Part shown: positions 26,813 to 35,751 of the stretch, one piece after another
Position numbering within the stretch: position 1 is the first letter of the stretch
How the letters are laid out: each line of letters opens with the position of its first letter
Source: JAEUKA01 sp035340095
GTDB lineage: Bacteria; Myxococcota_A; Polyangia; Palsa-1104; JAEUJZ01
Length of the DNA: 64,000 bases
Reading direction: 5' to 3'
Assembly: GCA_035340095.1 (NCBI GenBank)
Contig: DAORGN010000002.1
Span: forward strand, 4,135 to 68,134
Translations under genes and position numbers: made by a program
The notes under the pieces: model-generated
Seen by the model: the letters and a program-made list of their open reading frames with translations, nothing else
Database searches by the model: none
Told to the model about the DNA's origin: nothing

Positions 26813-26839
26813 GTGACGAAACGAAAGGTCAGAACCCCG

Positions 26840-28291
26840 ATGACCGTAGAGCTTTTCGAAAAGATCCCGAACAACGTCAATCTGTCGGCGGACAAGCGGC
26901 TCCAGCGGGCGCTTGAGCAGTGGCTTCCGAACTACATCTCATGGTGGAAAGAGATGGGTCCGGACCAGTTCCAAGAGAGCGATGTCTACCTGCGGACCGC
27001 TATCAGCGTCGAAACCGACGGTTGGGCGCACTTTGACTACGTGCGGATGCCGGAATACCGCTGGGGAATTTTCCTCGAGCCGGCGATTGCCGGTCGCACG
27101 ATCGGTTTTGGCGATCACTACGGCCAGCCGGCGTGGCAGGAAGTTCCGGGCGAATACCGCAACACGTTGCGTCGGATCATCGTCACGCAAGGCGACACCG
27201 AGCCCGCGTCGGTTGAGCAGCAGCGCATGCTGGGCCACACCGCGCCGTCTCTGTACGATCTGCGCAACCTGTTCCAGGTCAACGTCGAGGAAGGCCGTCA
27301 CTTGTGGGCGATGGTCTATCTGCTTCACTCGTACTTTGGCAAAGACGGTCGCGAGGAAGCCGAAGCCATGCTCGAGCGCCGCTCGGGCGATCGTGACAAG
27401 CCGCGCATCCTCGGGGCGTTCAATGAACCGGTGAAGTCGTGGCTCGACTTTTACATGTTCACGATGTTTACGGACCGCGACGGCAAGTTTCAGCTCTGCG
27501 CGCTGAGTGAGTCGGGATTTGATCCGCTTTCGCGCACCTGTAAGTTCATGCTGACCGAAGAAGCGCACCACATGTTCGTCGGTGAAACCGGCGTCGATCG
27601 CGTGGTGCAGCGCGCCTGTGAGCTGATGCTCGAGACGCGCTCCGATTCGCCGGACGTGATCACCAAGGCGGGTGGTATTCCGCTCGACATGGTGCAGCGC
27701 CACCTGAACCTGTGGTTTTCGCTGTCCGAAGACCTGTTCGGTGGCGAAATTTCGTCGAACGCCGCTGAGTTCTTCGCCGCCGGTCTCAAGGGCCGATACA
27801 AAGAAGACAGCTACAGCGAGCACACCGGGCTAAACCAGTTCTACGAAATGCCAGTCCCCGCCGAGGGCGGCAAGATCGTGACGACCCAAGTGCCGCTGCG
27901 CAATGCGATGAACGAAGTGCTGCGTGATGGCTATGTCACCGACTGCCAGCGCGCCGTCGACAAGTGGAATCGCACGATCGACAAGCAGCTTGGTGAGCGT
28001 GGGGCTCAGTTCAAGCTCGCCCTGCCGAGCCGTCGCTTCCATCGTCACATCGGCATCTACGGCATGAACTCGGGCAACTACTTCGACCCGACCGGCAACC
28101 CGATTTCGCAAGGCGAGTTCATGGCCAATCGGAACAAGTGGCTGCCGACCGACGCCGACCGCGAGTATCTCAAGCAGATCATGCGGCCTGTGACCGAGCC
28201 GGGGAAAATCGCAGCGTGGATTGCGCCGCCGGCACGCGGCATAAACGGTCAGACCGTCGAGTTCGAGTACGTCCGTCACCTGCCGGCGTAA
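26840..28291 (+). CDS. boxB: Benzoyl-CoA 2,3-epoxidase, di-iron oxygenase subunit BoxB
   Basis: Non-haem di-iron epoxidase that uses O2 and electrons from BoxA to form 2,3-epoxybenzoyl-CoA. 483 aa from ATG 26840 (AAAGG about 9 nt upstream). Two metal-binding ExxH elements are visible, EEGRH (150-154) and EEAHH (240-244), with long flanking helices as expected for the ferritin-like core. It follows boxC in the same direction. The electron-transfer subunit boxA and benzoate-CoA ligase are not in the window, so the pathway is split here. Confidence 0.94.
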   Translation: MTVELFEKIPNNVNLSADKRLQRALEQWLPNYISWWKEMGPDQFQESDVYLRTAISVETDGWAHFDYVRMPEYRWGIFLEPAIAGRTIGFGDHYGQPAWQEVPGEYRNTLRRIIVTQGDTEPASVEQQRMLGHTAPSLYDLRNLFQVNVEEGRHLWAMVYLLHSYFGKDGREEAEAMLERRSGDRDKPRILGAFNEPVKSWLDFYMFTMFTDRDGKFQLCALSESGFDPLSRTCKFMLTEEAHHMFVGETGVDRVVQRACELMLETRSDSPDVITKAGGIPLDMVQRHLNLWFSLSEDLFGGEISSNAAEFFAAGLKGRYKEDSYSEHTGLNQFYEMPVPAEGGKIVTTQVPLRNAMNEVLRDGYVTDCQRAVDKWNRTIDKQLGERGAQFKLALPSRRFHRHIGIYGMNSGNYFDPTGNPISQGEFMANRNKWLPTDADREYLKQIMRPVTEPGKIAAWIAPPARGINGQTVEFEYVRHLPA

Positions 28292-28294
28292 ACT

Positions 28295-28355
28295 GCCAGT
28301 TCTTGGGCTTTCGCCTTAGCCGGCGGGCTTGTTGTCGGACGCCAGTTCTTGGGCT
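28295..28355. repeat. 15-bp direct repeat at the boxB/MFS gene junction
   Basis: GCCAGTTCTTGGGCT occurs at 28295-28309 and again at 28341-28355, 46 bp apart, spanning the convergent gap and the extreme 3' end of the MFS gene. Looks like a local duplication; no flanking mobile element is seen. Confidence 0.5.
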
Positions 28356-29554
28356 GCCGAGTGAGCCCGCTGCGAACCAAGCGGCGCAATCAGCAGCCCA
28401 CCGAGCGCTGCCACCGACGCCATCGCTCCCCACTGCCACAGCAAATTTCTTTCCAGCAACAGCCCCGCCAAAAACGGTGCCACGATCTGCGCCACCGACT
28501 GGAGCGACTGCGTAAGTCCAATCACGGTCCCTTGCTCCGATCGATCGGCGCTCTGGGAGATCAGGCTGCTCAGCGTGGGTCGCAGCACCGCGTTGCCAAA
28601 GGCTGTCACCGTCGCTGCGACCCCAAGCCATTGCAGTGAGTTGCTCGCCGCGATGATGCCAAATCCCATCACCAAAGACAGGTAGCCGGCATTGACCAGT
28701 GATCGCTCGCCGAAGCGCTTGACCAGTCGACCGATCAGACCGCCCTGAAGCAAGAGCCCGAGGAAGCCGCTATAGGCAAACAGATAGCCGATTTCGCGCG
28801 GACCAAACGGGTGGCCGTGCCAGACGTAGCGCCGCTCGGCGTAGAGCGAAAAACCCGACGTGAAGACCGAAAAACACATCGAGTAAAACAGAAACTGAAA
28901 CAGCATCGCTGCCAGAACCGGACGGTCAAAGTACGCCCGATACGACCGCCACTCGAGAATCGACAGCCGCTTGCCACCGGGAAGCGCCGCGTCGGGTTGC
29001 TGCGCGCGGATCGCCACGCCGCCGGGCAAAAGCAGCAGCGTGCAGACAATCGACACAAGCGACATCCCCGCCGCCAGGAAAATAGGCGCCGCCAGCCCAT
29101 GTTTTACAAGCACGCCGGTGACGCCCGGTCCGATGAAAAACCCGAGTCCGAACGCCACGCCGATCACCGCAAAGGACTTGGCGCGATCTTTGGCTTCGGA
29201 ATGATCGGCAATGTAGGCCTGGGCAATCGACAGGTTTCCCGCCGTCGTGCCTTGAATCACCCGCGCCAGATAAATCATCCACAGCGACGTCGCTGACGCC
29301 ATCGCCAGGTACCCGAAGAGCGCGCCGATTTGGCTAAACAGCAGCACCGATTTGCGCCCAATCCGATCAGACCAACTGCCGAGCAGCGGACTTGCGACGA
29401 GCTGACAGATCGCGAACACCGAAACGAGCAGCGTTGCTTGCAGCGGCGTCGCGCCCAGGTGTTCGGCATAGATCGCTTGCAGCGGCAGCACCAGCGTCAG
29501 GCCGAACACATCGACAAGCACGATGAGAAAGATGGGGATGAGTGCGCGATTCAA
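28316..29554 (-). CDS. MFS transporter, TetA-like drug/proton antiporter family
   Basis: 412-aa inner-membrane transporter with about 12 hydrophobic helices. Motif A between helices 2 and 3 reads GSWSDRIGRK, and motif C-like glycine pattern GVAFGLGFFIGPG is in helix 5, typical of DHA1 drug:H+ antiporters. TTG at 29554 is favoured as start because GGAG lies 5 nt before it and the N-terminus then begins right before helix 1. Substrate unknown. It is convergent with boxB, so a role in aromatic export is possible but unsupported. Confidence 0.88.
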   Translation of the reverse strand: MNRALIPIFLIVLVDVFGLTLVLPLQAIYAEHLGATPLQATLLVSVFAICQLVASPLLGSWSDRIGRKSVLLFSQIGALFGYLAMASATSLWMIYLARVIQGTTAGNLSIAQAYIADHSEAKDRAKSFAVIGVAFGLGFFIGPGVTGVLVKHGLAAPIFLAAGMSLVSIVCTLLLLPGGVAIRAQQPDAALPGGKRLSILEWRSYRAYFDRPVLAAMLFQFLFYSMCFSVFTSGFSLYAERRYVWHGHPFGPREIGYLFAYSGFLGLLLQGGLIGRLVKRFGERSLVNAGYLSLVMGFGIIAASNSLQWLGVAATVTAFGNAVLRPTLSSLISQSADRSEQGTVIGLTQSLQSVAQIVAPFLAGLLLERNLLWQWGAMASVAALGGLLIAPLGSQRAHSAAQELASDNKPAG

Positions 29555-29613
29555 TGGAACTCCGAGGCCCAAAGCGTGGCGGGCCGTTCTACAGACTACT
29601 TCGATTGGTGGGC

Positions 29614-30630
29614 TTAGGCGTGCGGTCGGGATGACTGGAGCAAAATGGCGCGACGCATGCAGCGTGCGGCCTGACGATGCTGAGCAAGCGCTGAGTGCGC
29701 CACCGCGAGGTGCAGCCAGCTTACGTGGTGTTCGGGCTGCTGGGTGACGACTTCGGTCAGAAGTTCGACCGCGACATCAAACTGCGCCGCGCTGAGCGCC
29801 GTTACCGCCGGCAGCAGCTTGTCGTGATGCGTCGGCTTTGCGCGTCCTTCCGAAGTTGCCAAACGACGACGGACGGGCAGGGCATCCAGCAGGCTGCGAG
29901 GTGACGACGGACGCGGCATCTTGGCTTTGCCACTGCGCCGCACCGCGTGGGGTTTGGGCAGCGGATTTTGGGCGGTCTTGCCCAGCAAGGCGCCTTCGCG
30001 CGTCGGACGGGTCAGTGGGATCAGCTCGACAGCAACCGCGTGTGGGGTGCGCGCATCGAGCATGACCATTTCGAGCAGCGCCGTGCCGATCTCGCCGCCG
30101 TGGCGCACCACTTCGCGCATCACCGACGCCAGTTCATCCGGCGGCACCGATCCGAGAAGATCATCGACCGTGCGCCGCAGATCGTCCGCGCAAGCAATCG
30201 TCGCCAGAAGCTGCGCCACCGAACGCGCAATAAAACCGTCGGGGTCTTGGATCGCCACGTCCACCGGGGGCGACACGCCCAAGTCCGACATCACCGACAG
30301 CGCACGCGCTTTCACGGTGTCGCTTTGCGTGCTTTGACACAGCAGCTTGCGCAGTCGCGTCGTCACATCGGTCACATCGGCGCGCGCCAGAAGCTGCATC
30401 GCCCACTGGGCTTCGCTGTCGCTGTTCGACGCGAGCGAGCGCAGAAGCTGTGGCAAAAGGACGCTGCCCAAACGAGGCACCAGATGCAAAAGCCGTTGCT
30501 TGTGCTCGCCAGTCGGGAGTTCGCCGTCACGGGCCCTACGCAGCGACGCCGCTACCTCCAAAAGAGGGGTGAGCGCCACGGCTTGGTCTTCGCGTTCTGT
30601 CACGGACTGGGCCACACCGGCAAACGTCAT
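29614..30630 (-). CDS. HEAT-like/TPR repeat protein
   Basis: 338 aa from ATG 30630, which has AGGAG 5 nt upstream. The first two thirds consist of helical pairs of the HEAT type (LPQLLRSLASNSDSEAQWA, LRKLLCQS, VAQLLATIA), then a basic Pro/Arg linker (about 235-265) and a TPR-like C-terminal hairpin (SWLHLAVAHSALAQHRQAAR). Probably a soluble protein-interaction scaffold. Divergent from preT across 163 bp. No specific function recognised. Confidence 0.72.
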   Translation of the reverse strand: MTFAGVAQSVTEREDQAVALTPLLEVAASLRRARDGELPTGEHKQRLLHLVPRLGSVLLPQLLRSLASNSDSEAQWAMQLLARADVTDVTTRLRKLLCQSTQSDTVKARALSVMSDLGVSPPVDVAIQDPDGFIARSVAQLLATIACADDLRRTVDDLLGSVPPDELASVMREVVRHGGEIGTALLEMVMLDARTPHAVAVELIPLTRPTREGALLGKTAQNPLPKPHAVRRSGKAKMPRPSSPRSLLDALPVRRRLATSEGRAKPTHHDKLLPAVTALSAAQFDVAVELLTEVVTQQPEHHVSWLHLAVAHSALAQHRQAARCMRRAILLQSSRPHA

Positions 30631-30671
30631 GCTGGCTCCTAACGTGAAACGACCGACTTGCACCAAGGTAC

Positions 30672-30688
30672 ATGACATATATGGTCAT
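30672..30688. promoter_or_regulatory. Inverted repeat in the HEAT-gene/preT divergent region
   Basis: ATGAC-N7-GTCAT in an AT-rich patch, 42 nt upstream of the HEAT-like gene and about 105 nt upstream of preT. Candidate operator shared by the divergent promoters. Confidence 0.35.
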
Positions 30689-30759
30689 TCTTCGTCAACG
30701 ATTCCCTGGACTTGCGTGCCGGGTGGGGCTTGGTTTTCGTCGGATTGCAATTTTTCGGC

Positions 30760-30786
30760 TTGACAGGTGGGCGCCTATGCTAGTTT
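30760..30786 (+). promoter_or_regulatory. Candidate preT promoter (short leader)
   Basis: Consensus -35 TTGACA at 30760-30765 and a -10-like TAGTTT at 30781-30786 with a short 15-nt spacer. The -10 would lie only 7 nt before the ATG at 30794, implying an almost leaderless mRNA. Spacing is suboptimal, so this is tentative. Confidence 0.3.
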
Positions 30787-30793
30787 GCCCGAC

Positions 30794-32119
30794 ATGATGG
30801 CCGAGAGTTTTCACAAAAAGGCGCTGGCTCGTGAGCTCCGCCCGGCGCTATCGAAGGATGAGGCGCTCACCGAGGCCAATCGGTGCTTGTTTTGCTACGA
30901 CGCGCCGTGCATGCGGGCGTGTCCGACGCACATCGATGTGCCGCTGTTTATCAGACAGATTTCGACGGCAAATCCGACGGGTGCGGCGCGCACGATTTTG
31001 GCCGCCAACATCCTTGGAGCAAGCTGCGCGCGGGTTTGTCCGACGGAAGTGCTGTGCGAAGGCGCCTGCGTGCTTTCCGACCAGCACAAACCGATTCAGA
31101 TTGGACCGCTACAGCGCTACGCGACCGATCATGCGATGCAGACGGGAATGCCGATTCTCAAACCAGGGAAAAAGCAGCCTGGATCGGTTGGAATCATCGG
31201 GGCTGGACCGTCAGGACTGGCCTGTGCGGCAGAGCTGCTCAAGCTTGGCTACGAATCGGTGATTTATGAAGCCCACGACCGGCCCGGCGGGCTCAATTCG
31301 GTCGGGGTTGCGCAGTATAAAATGACGCCGGATGTGGCCCTGGCCGAAGTCGACTGGCTTGTGCGATCCGGGGTGCAGATCCGCTGCGGTGTCACCGTCG
31401 GAAAAGACGTAAGTTTTGCCGAATTGGAAAGCCGCCACGACGCGATGTTTATCGGCGTCGGCATGGGCGGAATTCCGGGCATCGGCGTGGCTGGGGAAGA
31501 CATTTCCGGCGTGTGGGATGGCCTGGATTTCATCGCGGCGCTCAAACAGGGCGACAGCGAGGTGTTCGATGCGCTACGTGGCGCGCGTGTCGCGGTCATT
31601 GGCGGCGGCAACACCGCGATTGACGTCGTGACGCAGGCGGCCCGGGCCGGCGCGTCGAAAGTGTGGCTTCTGTATCGTCGTGGTCGCGAGCAGATGTCGG
31701 CCTATGCGCACGAGATCGAGCTGGCCAAGCAGCATGGCATCGAGCTTCTGCTGCATGCCGTGCCGCATCGCGTGCTTGGTCCGTCGCGGGGCCTGTCACC
31801 GCGCAGCAGCCGCGTCGCTGGACTGGAGTTTGGTCGCAAGCTTCCCGACGGTGGTGAAAGACTGGAAACCCTGCCTGCCGACCTGGTGATTCGGGCGACC
31901 GGACAAAAAGGGGCCAAGCTGACCGCGGAACTGCCGGTGCGTACAGACGGTGGAAAAGTGCTGGCTGACGAGTCGGGGCGGACTTCGAATCCGCGCTACT
32001 TCGCGGGTGGTGACTGCGTGTCGGGCGGCCAAGAAGTGGTCAACGCCGTGGCTGAAGGCCAGCGGGCAGCGCGGACGATTGTCGCTGAAGTGCTGTCTTT
32101 GCGTGGAGGGGCGCGGTAG
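30794..32119 (+). CDS. preT: NAD-dependent dihydropyrimidine dehydrogenase subunit PreT
   Basis: Flavin/Fe-S subunit that oxidises NADH and passes electrons to PreA for reduction of uracil and thymine. 441 aa. N-terminal Fe-S domain with CLFCYDAPCMRACPT (residues about 32-46) and CARVCPTEVLCEGAC, then a pyridine-nucleotide:disulfide-type core with GAGPSGLACAAELL and GGGNTAIDVVTQA. The C-terminus ends with the FAD-binding AGGDCVSGGQEVVNAVAEG. ATG 30797 is an alternative. It is followed by preA 17 nt downstream. Similarity to the GltD family is expected, but the PreA partner decides the call. Confidence 0.93.
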   Translation: MMAESFHKKALARELRPALSKDEALTEANRCLFCYDAPCMRACPTHIDVPLFIRQISTANPTGAARTILAANILGASCARVCPTEVLCEGACVLSDQHKPIQIGPLQRYATDHAMQTGMPILKPGKKQPGSVGIIGAGPSGLACAAELLKLGYESVIYEAHDRPGGLNSVGVAQYKMTPDVALAEVDWLVRSGVQIRCGVTVGKDVSFAELESRHDAMFIGVGMGGIPGIGVAGEDISGVWDGLDFIAALKQGDSEVFDALRGARVAVIGGGNTAIDVVTQAARAGASKVWLLYRRGREQMSAYAHEIELAKQHGIELLLHAVPHRVLGPSRGLSPRSSRVAGLEFGRKLPDGGERLETLPADLVIRATGQKGAKLTAELPVRTDGGKVLADESGRTSNPRYFAGGDCVSGGQEVVNAVAEGQRAARTIVAEVLSLRGGAR

Positions 32120-32136
32120 CGCCGGAGGAGTTCGCG

Positions 32137-33423
32137 ATGGCCGATCTTTCCGTCGATTTTTGTGGAATCAAGTCGCCCAATCCGTTCTGGTTGGCTTCGG
32201 CGCCACCGACGAACACAGGCGATCAAATCATGCGTGCCTTTGACGCTGGCTGGGGCGGAGCGGTGTGGAAGACGCTCGGGCAGCCAATCGTCAACGTGTC
32301 GTCGCGCTATTCATCGGTCGACTATGCCGGACGACGCATGATGGGGCTTAACAACATTGAGCTCATCACCGATCGACCGCTCGACGTGAACTTCCGCGAA
32401 GTCAGCGAGGTCAAAAAGCGCTATCCCAAAAACGCGCTGATCGTGTCGCTGATGGTCGAGTCGAAGCGCGAAGCCTGGCACGAAATCGTCCGTCGTGCCG
32501 AAGACGCTGGTGCCGATGGCCTGGAGCTAAACTTCGGCTGTCCGCACGGGATGAGCGAGCGCGGCATGGGCAGCGCCGTCGGACAGGTGCCCGACTACAC
32601 CTGCCAAATCGTCAAGTGGGTCAAAGAAGTCGCCAAGACGCCGGTGATTGTGAAGCTGACGCCGAACATCACCGACATCACGTTCCCGGCGCGCGCGGCA
32701 GAGCAGGGTGGGGCCGATGCGGTGTCGCTCATCAACACGATCAACTCGGTGACGGGAATTGATCTGGAAACGATGACGCCGCGTCCGGCGGTCCATGGTG
32801 CATCGGCGCACGGCGGCTACTGCGGTCCCGCGGTCAAACCGATAGCGCTGTCGATGGTCGCGTCCGTTGGCCAGACGGTGAAGATCCCGATATCTGGCAT
32901 CGGTGGCATTGCCAACTGGCACGACGCGGCAGAGTTCATTCTGATGGGCGCGACGACGGTGCAGGTCTGTACTGCGGTCATGCACCACGGCTTCCGCATC
33001 GTGCTCGACATGATTGACGGTCTGTCGTCGTATCTGGACCGCAAAGGGCTGGCCAGCGTAAGTGACTTGGTGGGCCGCAGCTTGCCGACCTATCAGCGCT
33101 GGGAACAGCTGGACCTAAACTACCGCGTCATCGCCGACATCAAGCAGGACAAGTGCATCGGCTGTGGCGTCTGTTATGCCGCTTGCTACGACGGAGCGCA
33201 CCAGGCCATCGCTGCCAAACCGGATGGGCGGGGTCGTTCGGCGGTGCAAGTCCTAGAACACAAGTGCGTCGGGTGCAACCTCTGTAGCTTGGTCTGCCCC
33301 GTCGAGGATTGCATCACGATGAAGCGGGTCGACACGGGTTCTGACACGCGCGTGCCGTGGACGGAATACAGCAAGAACCCGTCTTTGTATCCGCACATCC
33401 GATCCAATCGTCACGACCAGTAA
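32137..33423 (+). CDS. preA: NAD-dependent dihydropyrimidine dehydrogenase subunit PreA
   Basis: Catalytic FMN subunit reducing uracil/thymine to dihydropyrimidines, the first step of reductive pyrimidine degradation. 428 aa. A TIM-barrel dihydroorotate-dehydrogenase-like domain carries the active-site cysteine in NFGCPHGMSERGMG, and the C-terminus has two 4Fe-4S motifs, CIGCGVCYAAC and CVGCNLCSLVC. A GGAGGAG ribosome-binding site precedes the ATG. No dihydropyrimidinase gene is adjacent. Overlaps no gene; the glycosyltransferase begins 3 nt after its stop. Confidence 0.95.
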   Translation: MADLSVDFCGIKSPNPFWLASAPPTNTGDQIMRAFDAGWGGAVWKTLGQPIVNVSSRYSSVDYAGRRMMGLNNIELITDRPLDVNFREVSEVKKRYPKNALIVSLMVESKREAWHEIVRRAEDAGADGLELNFGCPHGMSERGMGSAVGQVPDYTCQIVKWVKEVAKTPVIVKLTPNITDITFPARAAEQGGADAVSLINTINSVTGIDLETMTPRPAVHGASAHGGYCGPAVKPIALSMVASVGQTVKIPISGIGGIANWHDAAEFILMGATTVQVCTAVMHHGFRIVLDMIDGLSSYLDRKGLASVSDLVGRSLPTYQRWEQLDLNYRVIADIKQDKCIGCGVCYAACYDGAHQAIAAKPDGRGRSAVQVLEHKCVGCNLCSLVCPVEDCITMKRVDTGSDTRVPWTEYSKNPSLYPHIRSNRHDQ

Positions 33424-33426
33424 GCC

Positions 33427-34917
33427 ATGTTGCCGTCGCTTGTGACCGTGGCGCAGGGCCTTTATGGGCTTCTTCTCCTCGGACTGTGGCTGCTTTTGAT
33501 CGCGGCGAGCGCGCATCTTTTGCGGCTTGGACTGTGGGCGCTTGCGCATCCGCTGGCTTCTGTGTCGGTTCGGAAGCTGGCTGATGGTGATTTGCCGGTT
33601 GTGACCGTGCAGCTACCGATGCGAAATGAACGACTGGTGGCGGCGCGGGCGATTCGGGCTGCGTGTGCGCTCGACTGGCCCAAAGATCGGCTGCAAATTC
33701 AGGTGCTCGATGACAGCGATGCAACCGACGAAACGGTGGCGATTGTCGATGCGGAAGTGGCGGCGCTGCGATATGCCGGATTTGACATCAGCGCGGTGCG
33801 TCGTCCCGACCGACGGAGCTTCAAGGCGGGCCATCTGGACTTTGCGCTGCCGTCTTCGCGCGGTGAATTCATTGCCGTGCTCGATGTCGATTTTGTGCCC
33901 CAAGCGGATTTTCTGCGACAGCTCGTGCCGCATTTGGTTGCGCAACCGCAGCTTGCGTTTGTGCAGGGTCGCTGGTCGTTCCTCAACGAAGACGACAGCC
34001 TGCTTTTGCGGCTCCAAGCGCTGATCCTGCATGGTCTTTTCCTCGTCGAGCAGTCCTATCTTTCAGCGCACCGGCAGCCGGTTCAGTTCAACGGGTCGGG
34101 CGGAATTTGGCGCAAAGCGGCGCTTTCGCAAGCGGGCGGCTGGGTCGGTGGCGACAGCGATACCGAAGCGTCGGTGACCGAAGACCTCGATCTGTCGTTT
34201 CGCGTGCGACTGTTTGGGTATGAATCGCTGCTTTTGCCGCAGGTTGCGGTGCCCACGGAGCTTCCGGAATCGATGGCGGCGTTTCGCAGCCAGCAGAAGC
34301 GCTGGGTGCGCGGTGGGGCCCAGGTGCTGCGCAGTCTGCTGCACAAGCTGTGGTCGCCGGGGCGTTCGCTTGGCGAGCGGCTGACGATGCTGCTCCATCT
34401 GTTGCGGCATGCGCGGCAGCCGTATCTGGCGCTGGCGCTTTTGTTTTTGCCGCTGCCACCGCTTGGCGTGCTGCATGGTCTGTTTGCGCCACCGGGAGGC
34501 ATGCTCGCAGCGGTGCTGATCCTGTGGACGGCGCTTTCGGTGTATTACGGGGCGGCGCTCTTGCGACTGCAGCGCTCGCCGTTTTGGGCGGTGCTGCTGG
34601 CCCCGCTTGTGATGGCACTGTCGATGGGCTTGTGTGTATCGCTCACCGTCGAGCTTTTGCGTGGCGTGCTGTCCTCGCGCACCGGCGCGGAGTTTGTTCG
34701 CACGCCGAAGACGGGAGGACAGAAAGAACCTGCCAAGCAGTACCGACCCGTGTTTGATAGGCTCGCGCGGATCGAAGTCGGGATCGGCGGGGCGTATCTG
34801 GCGCTGTCGTTTTGGCTGTTTTGGCGCGGCGACTACCTGACCGCGCTCGGCTTTGGGCTGCTGATTGGGGCCGGGCTTCTGTGGGTCGGCGGCGGTAGCT
34901 GGCGCATTTCGCGCTAG
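33427..34917 (+). CDS. Membrane glycosyltransferase, family 2 (cellulose/mannan synthase-like)
   Basis: 496-aa processive-type GT2. One N-terminal transmembrane helix, a cytosolic catalytic domain with PMRNE, VLDDSDA, LDVDF (DxD), FNGSGGIWR, TEDLDLS and QQKRWVRG (the D,D,D,QxxRW pattern), then four or more membrane helices. It most resembles the CslA/glucomannan synthase-like branch, so it likely makes an exported beta-polysaccharide, with substrate undetermined. It starts 3 nt after preA, but a functional link is doubtful. Confidence 0.9.
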   Translation: MLPSLVTVAQGLYGLLLLGLWLLLIAASAHLLRLGLWALAHPLASVSVRKLADGDLPVVTVQLPMRNERLVAARAIRAACALDWPKDRLQIQVLDDSDATDETVAIVDAEVAALRYAGFDISAVRRPDRRSFKAGHLDFALPSSRGEFIAVLDVDFVPQADFLRQLVPHLVAQPQLAFVQGRWSFLNEDDSLLLRLQALILHGLFLVEQSYLSAHRQPVQFNGSGGIWRKAALSQAGGWVGGDSDTEASVTEDLDLSFRVRLFGYESLLLPQVAVPTELPESMAAFRSQQKRWVRGGAQVLRSLLHKLWSPGRSLGERLTMLLHLLRHARQPYLALALLFLPLPPLGVLHGLFAPPGGMLAAVLILWTALSVYYGAALLRLQRSPFWAVLLAPLVMALSMGLCVSLTVELLRGVLSSRTGAEFVRTPKTGGQKEPAKQYRPVFDRLARIEVGIGGAYLALSFWLFWRGDYLTALGFGLLIGAGLLWVGGGSWRISR

Positions 34918-34920
34918 CGG

Positions 34921-35706
34921 TTACGCGGAGCTCGCCGACGGAGCCGCCGGGGCAGCGCCCGGATCAGGCAGGGCAGATGCGGCATGACCGAGAGCCACTT
35001 TGGCGCGCTTGCCAAACGGTGTCTGCGGATAGGCTGCGGCTCGTTCGTAGCGACGACGGGCTTCCACGGGCTTGTTTTCAGCTTGTGCCACTTCGCCCAG
35101 CCAAAACCAGCGCTCGGCGGTGCGGCCCGGATCGACCTGCCATTCGGGATCGAACTGGAGCGACACCGACTCTTCTTCGGAACGCAGCGCCGACAAAAGC
35201 GCCGCTTCCGATGCTTGGTAGTTTTTGCGATGCAGCTCGGCAATGCCGCGGGTGCCACTGATACAGGCTGACAAAAGCGGATCTTTCGATGGTCCATCGT
35301 CGCCCGCCAGCAGCTCGACCGCATCATCCAGGTGTCCGACCGCATCATCGGGCTTGCCCAGAAATGTCAGCGTATACGCCCGGTTGTTGAGCCACAGCGC
35401 GACTTCGACCGGGCTTAGCTGCTGAAGCTGCACTTTGTCGAGCTCCTCCAGTGCTTCGCGGTGATCGCTGACAGCATTGAGCGCACACGCCAGGTTGATG
35501 CGCAAAAGCTGTTCTTCGCGCAGTGGCATCGTGCGGGCAAGCGCGACGCGGTAGTACCGGATGAGCAGCGCCGGGTCGTCGCTCGGCAGGCTGGGCGGAT
35601 CGTCGTCGGCATGCTCGCTGAGCAGCAGCGCCGAGCGATTGCGCTCGTGGCTGGTCAGCGCCGCGATGACGGTCACCCAGACAAGCAGGAAGAAGATTCC
35701 CAGCAC
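34921..35706 (-). CDS. TPR-repeat protein with N-terminal membrane anchor
   Basis: 261 aa. An N-terminal hydrophobic helix (LGIFFLLVWVTVIAALTS) would anchor or export it; the rest is helical repeats of TPR type (LLRINLACALNAVSDHREAL, ALWLNNRAYTLTFLGKPDDA, ERWFWLGEVAQAENKPVEAR) and an Ala/Pro-rich tail. Start is GTG at 35706. It is convergent with the glycosyltransferase, with only 3 nt between the stops. Interaction partner unknown. Confidence 0.75.
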   Translation of the reverse strand: MLGIFFLLVWVTVIAALTSHERNRSALLLSEHADDDPPSLPSDDPALLIRYYRVALARTMPLREEQLLRINLACALNAVSDHREALEELDKVQLQQLSPVEVALWLNNRAYTLTFLGKPDDAVGHLDDAVELLAGDDGPSKDPLLSACISGTRGIAELHRKNYQASEAALLSALRSEEESVSLQFDPEWQVDPGRTAERWFWLGEVAQAENKPVEARRRYERAAAYPQTPFGKRAKVALGHAASALPDPGAAPAAPSASSA

Positions 35707-35751
35707 GACTCTAGTTTACTCCGCTTAGGTGCCCTCGCTCCGACGATCTTG

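Noticed and set aside
30794..32119. PreT considered as the missing BoxA reductase
   Set aside because: The gene is coupled to preA and has PreT-type Fe-S and flavin signatures; BoxA has a different ferredoxin-NADP reductase layout.
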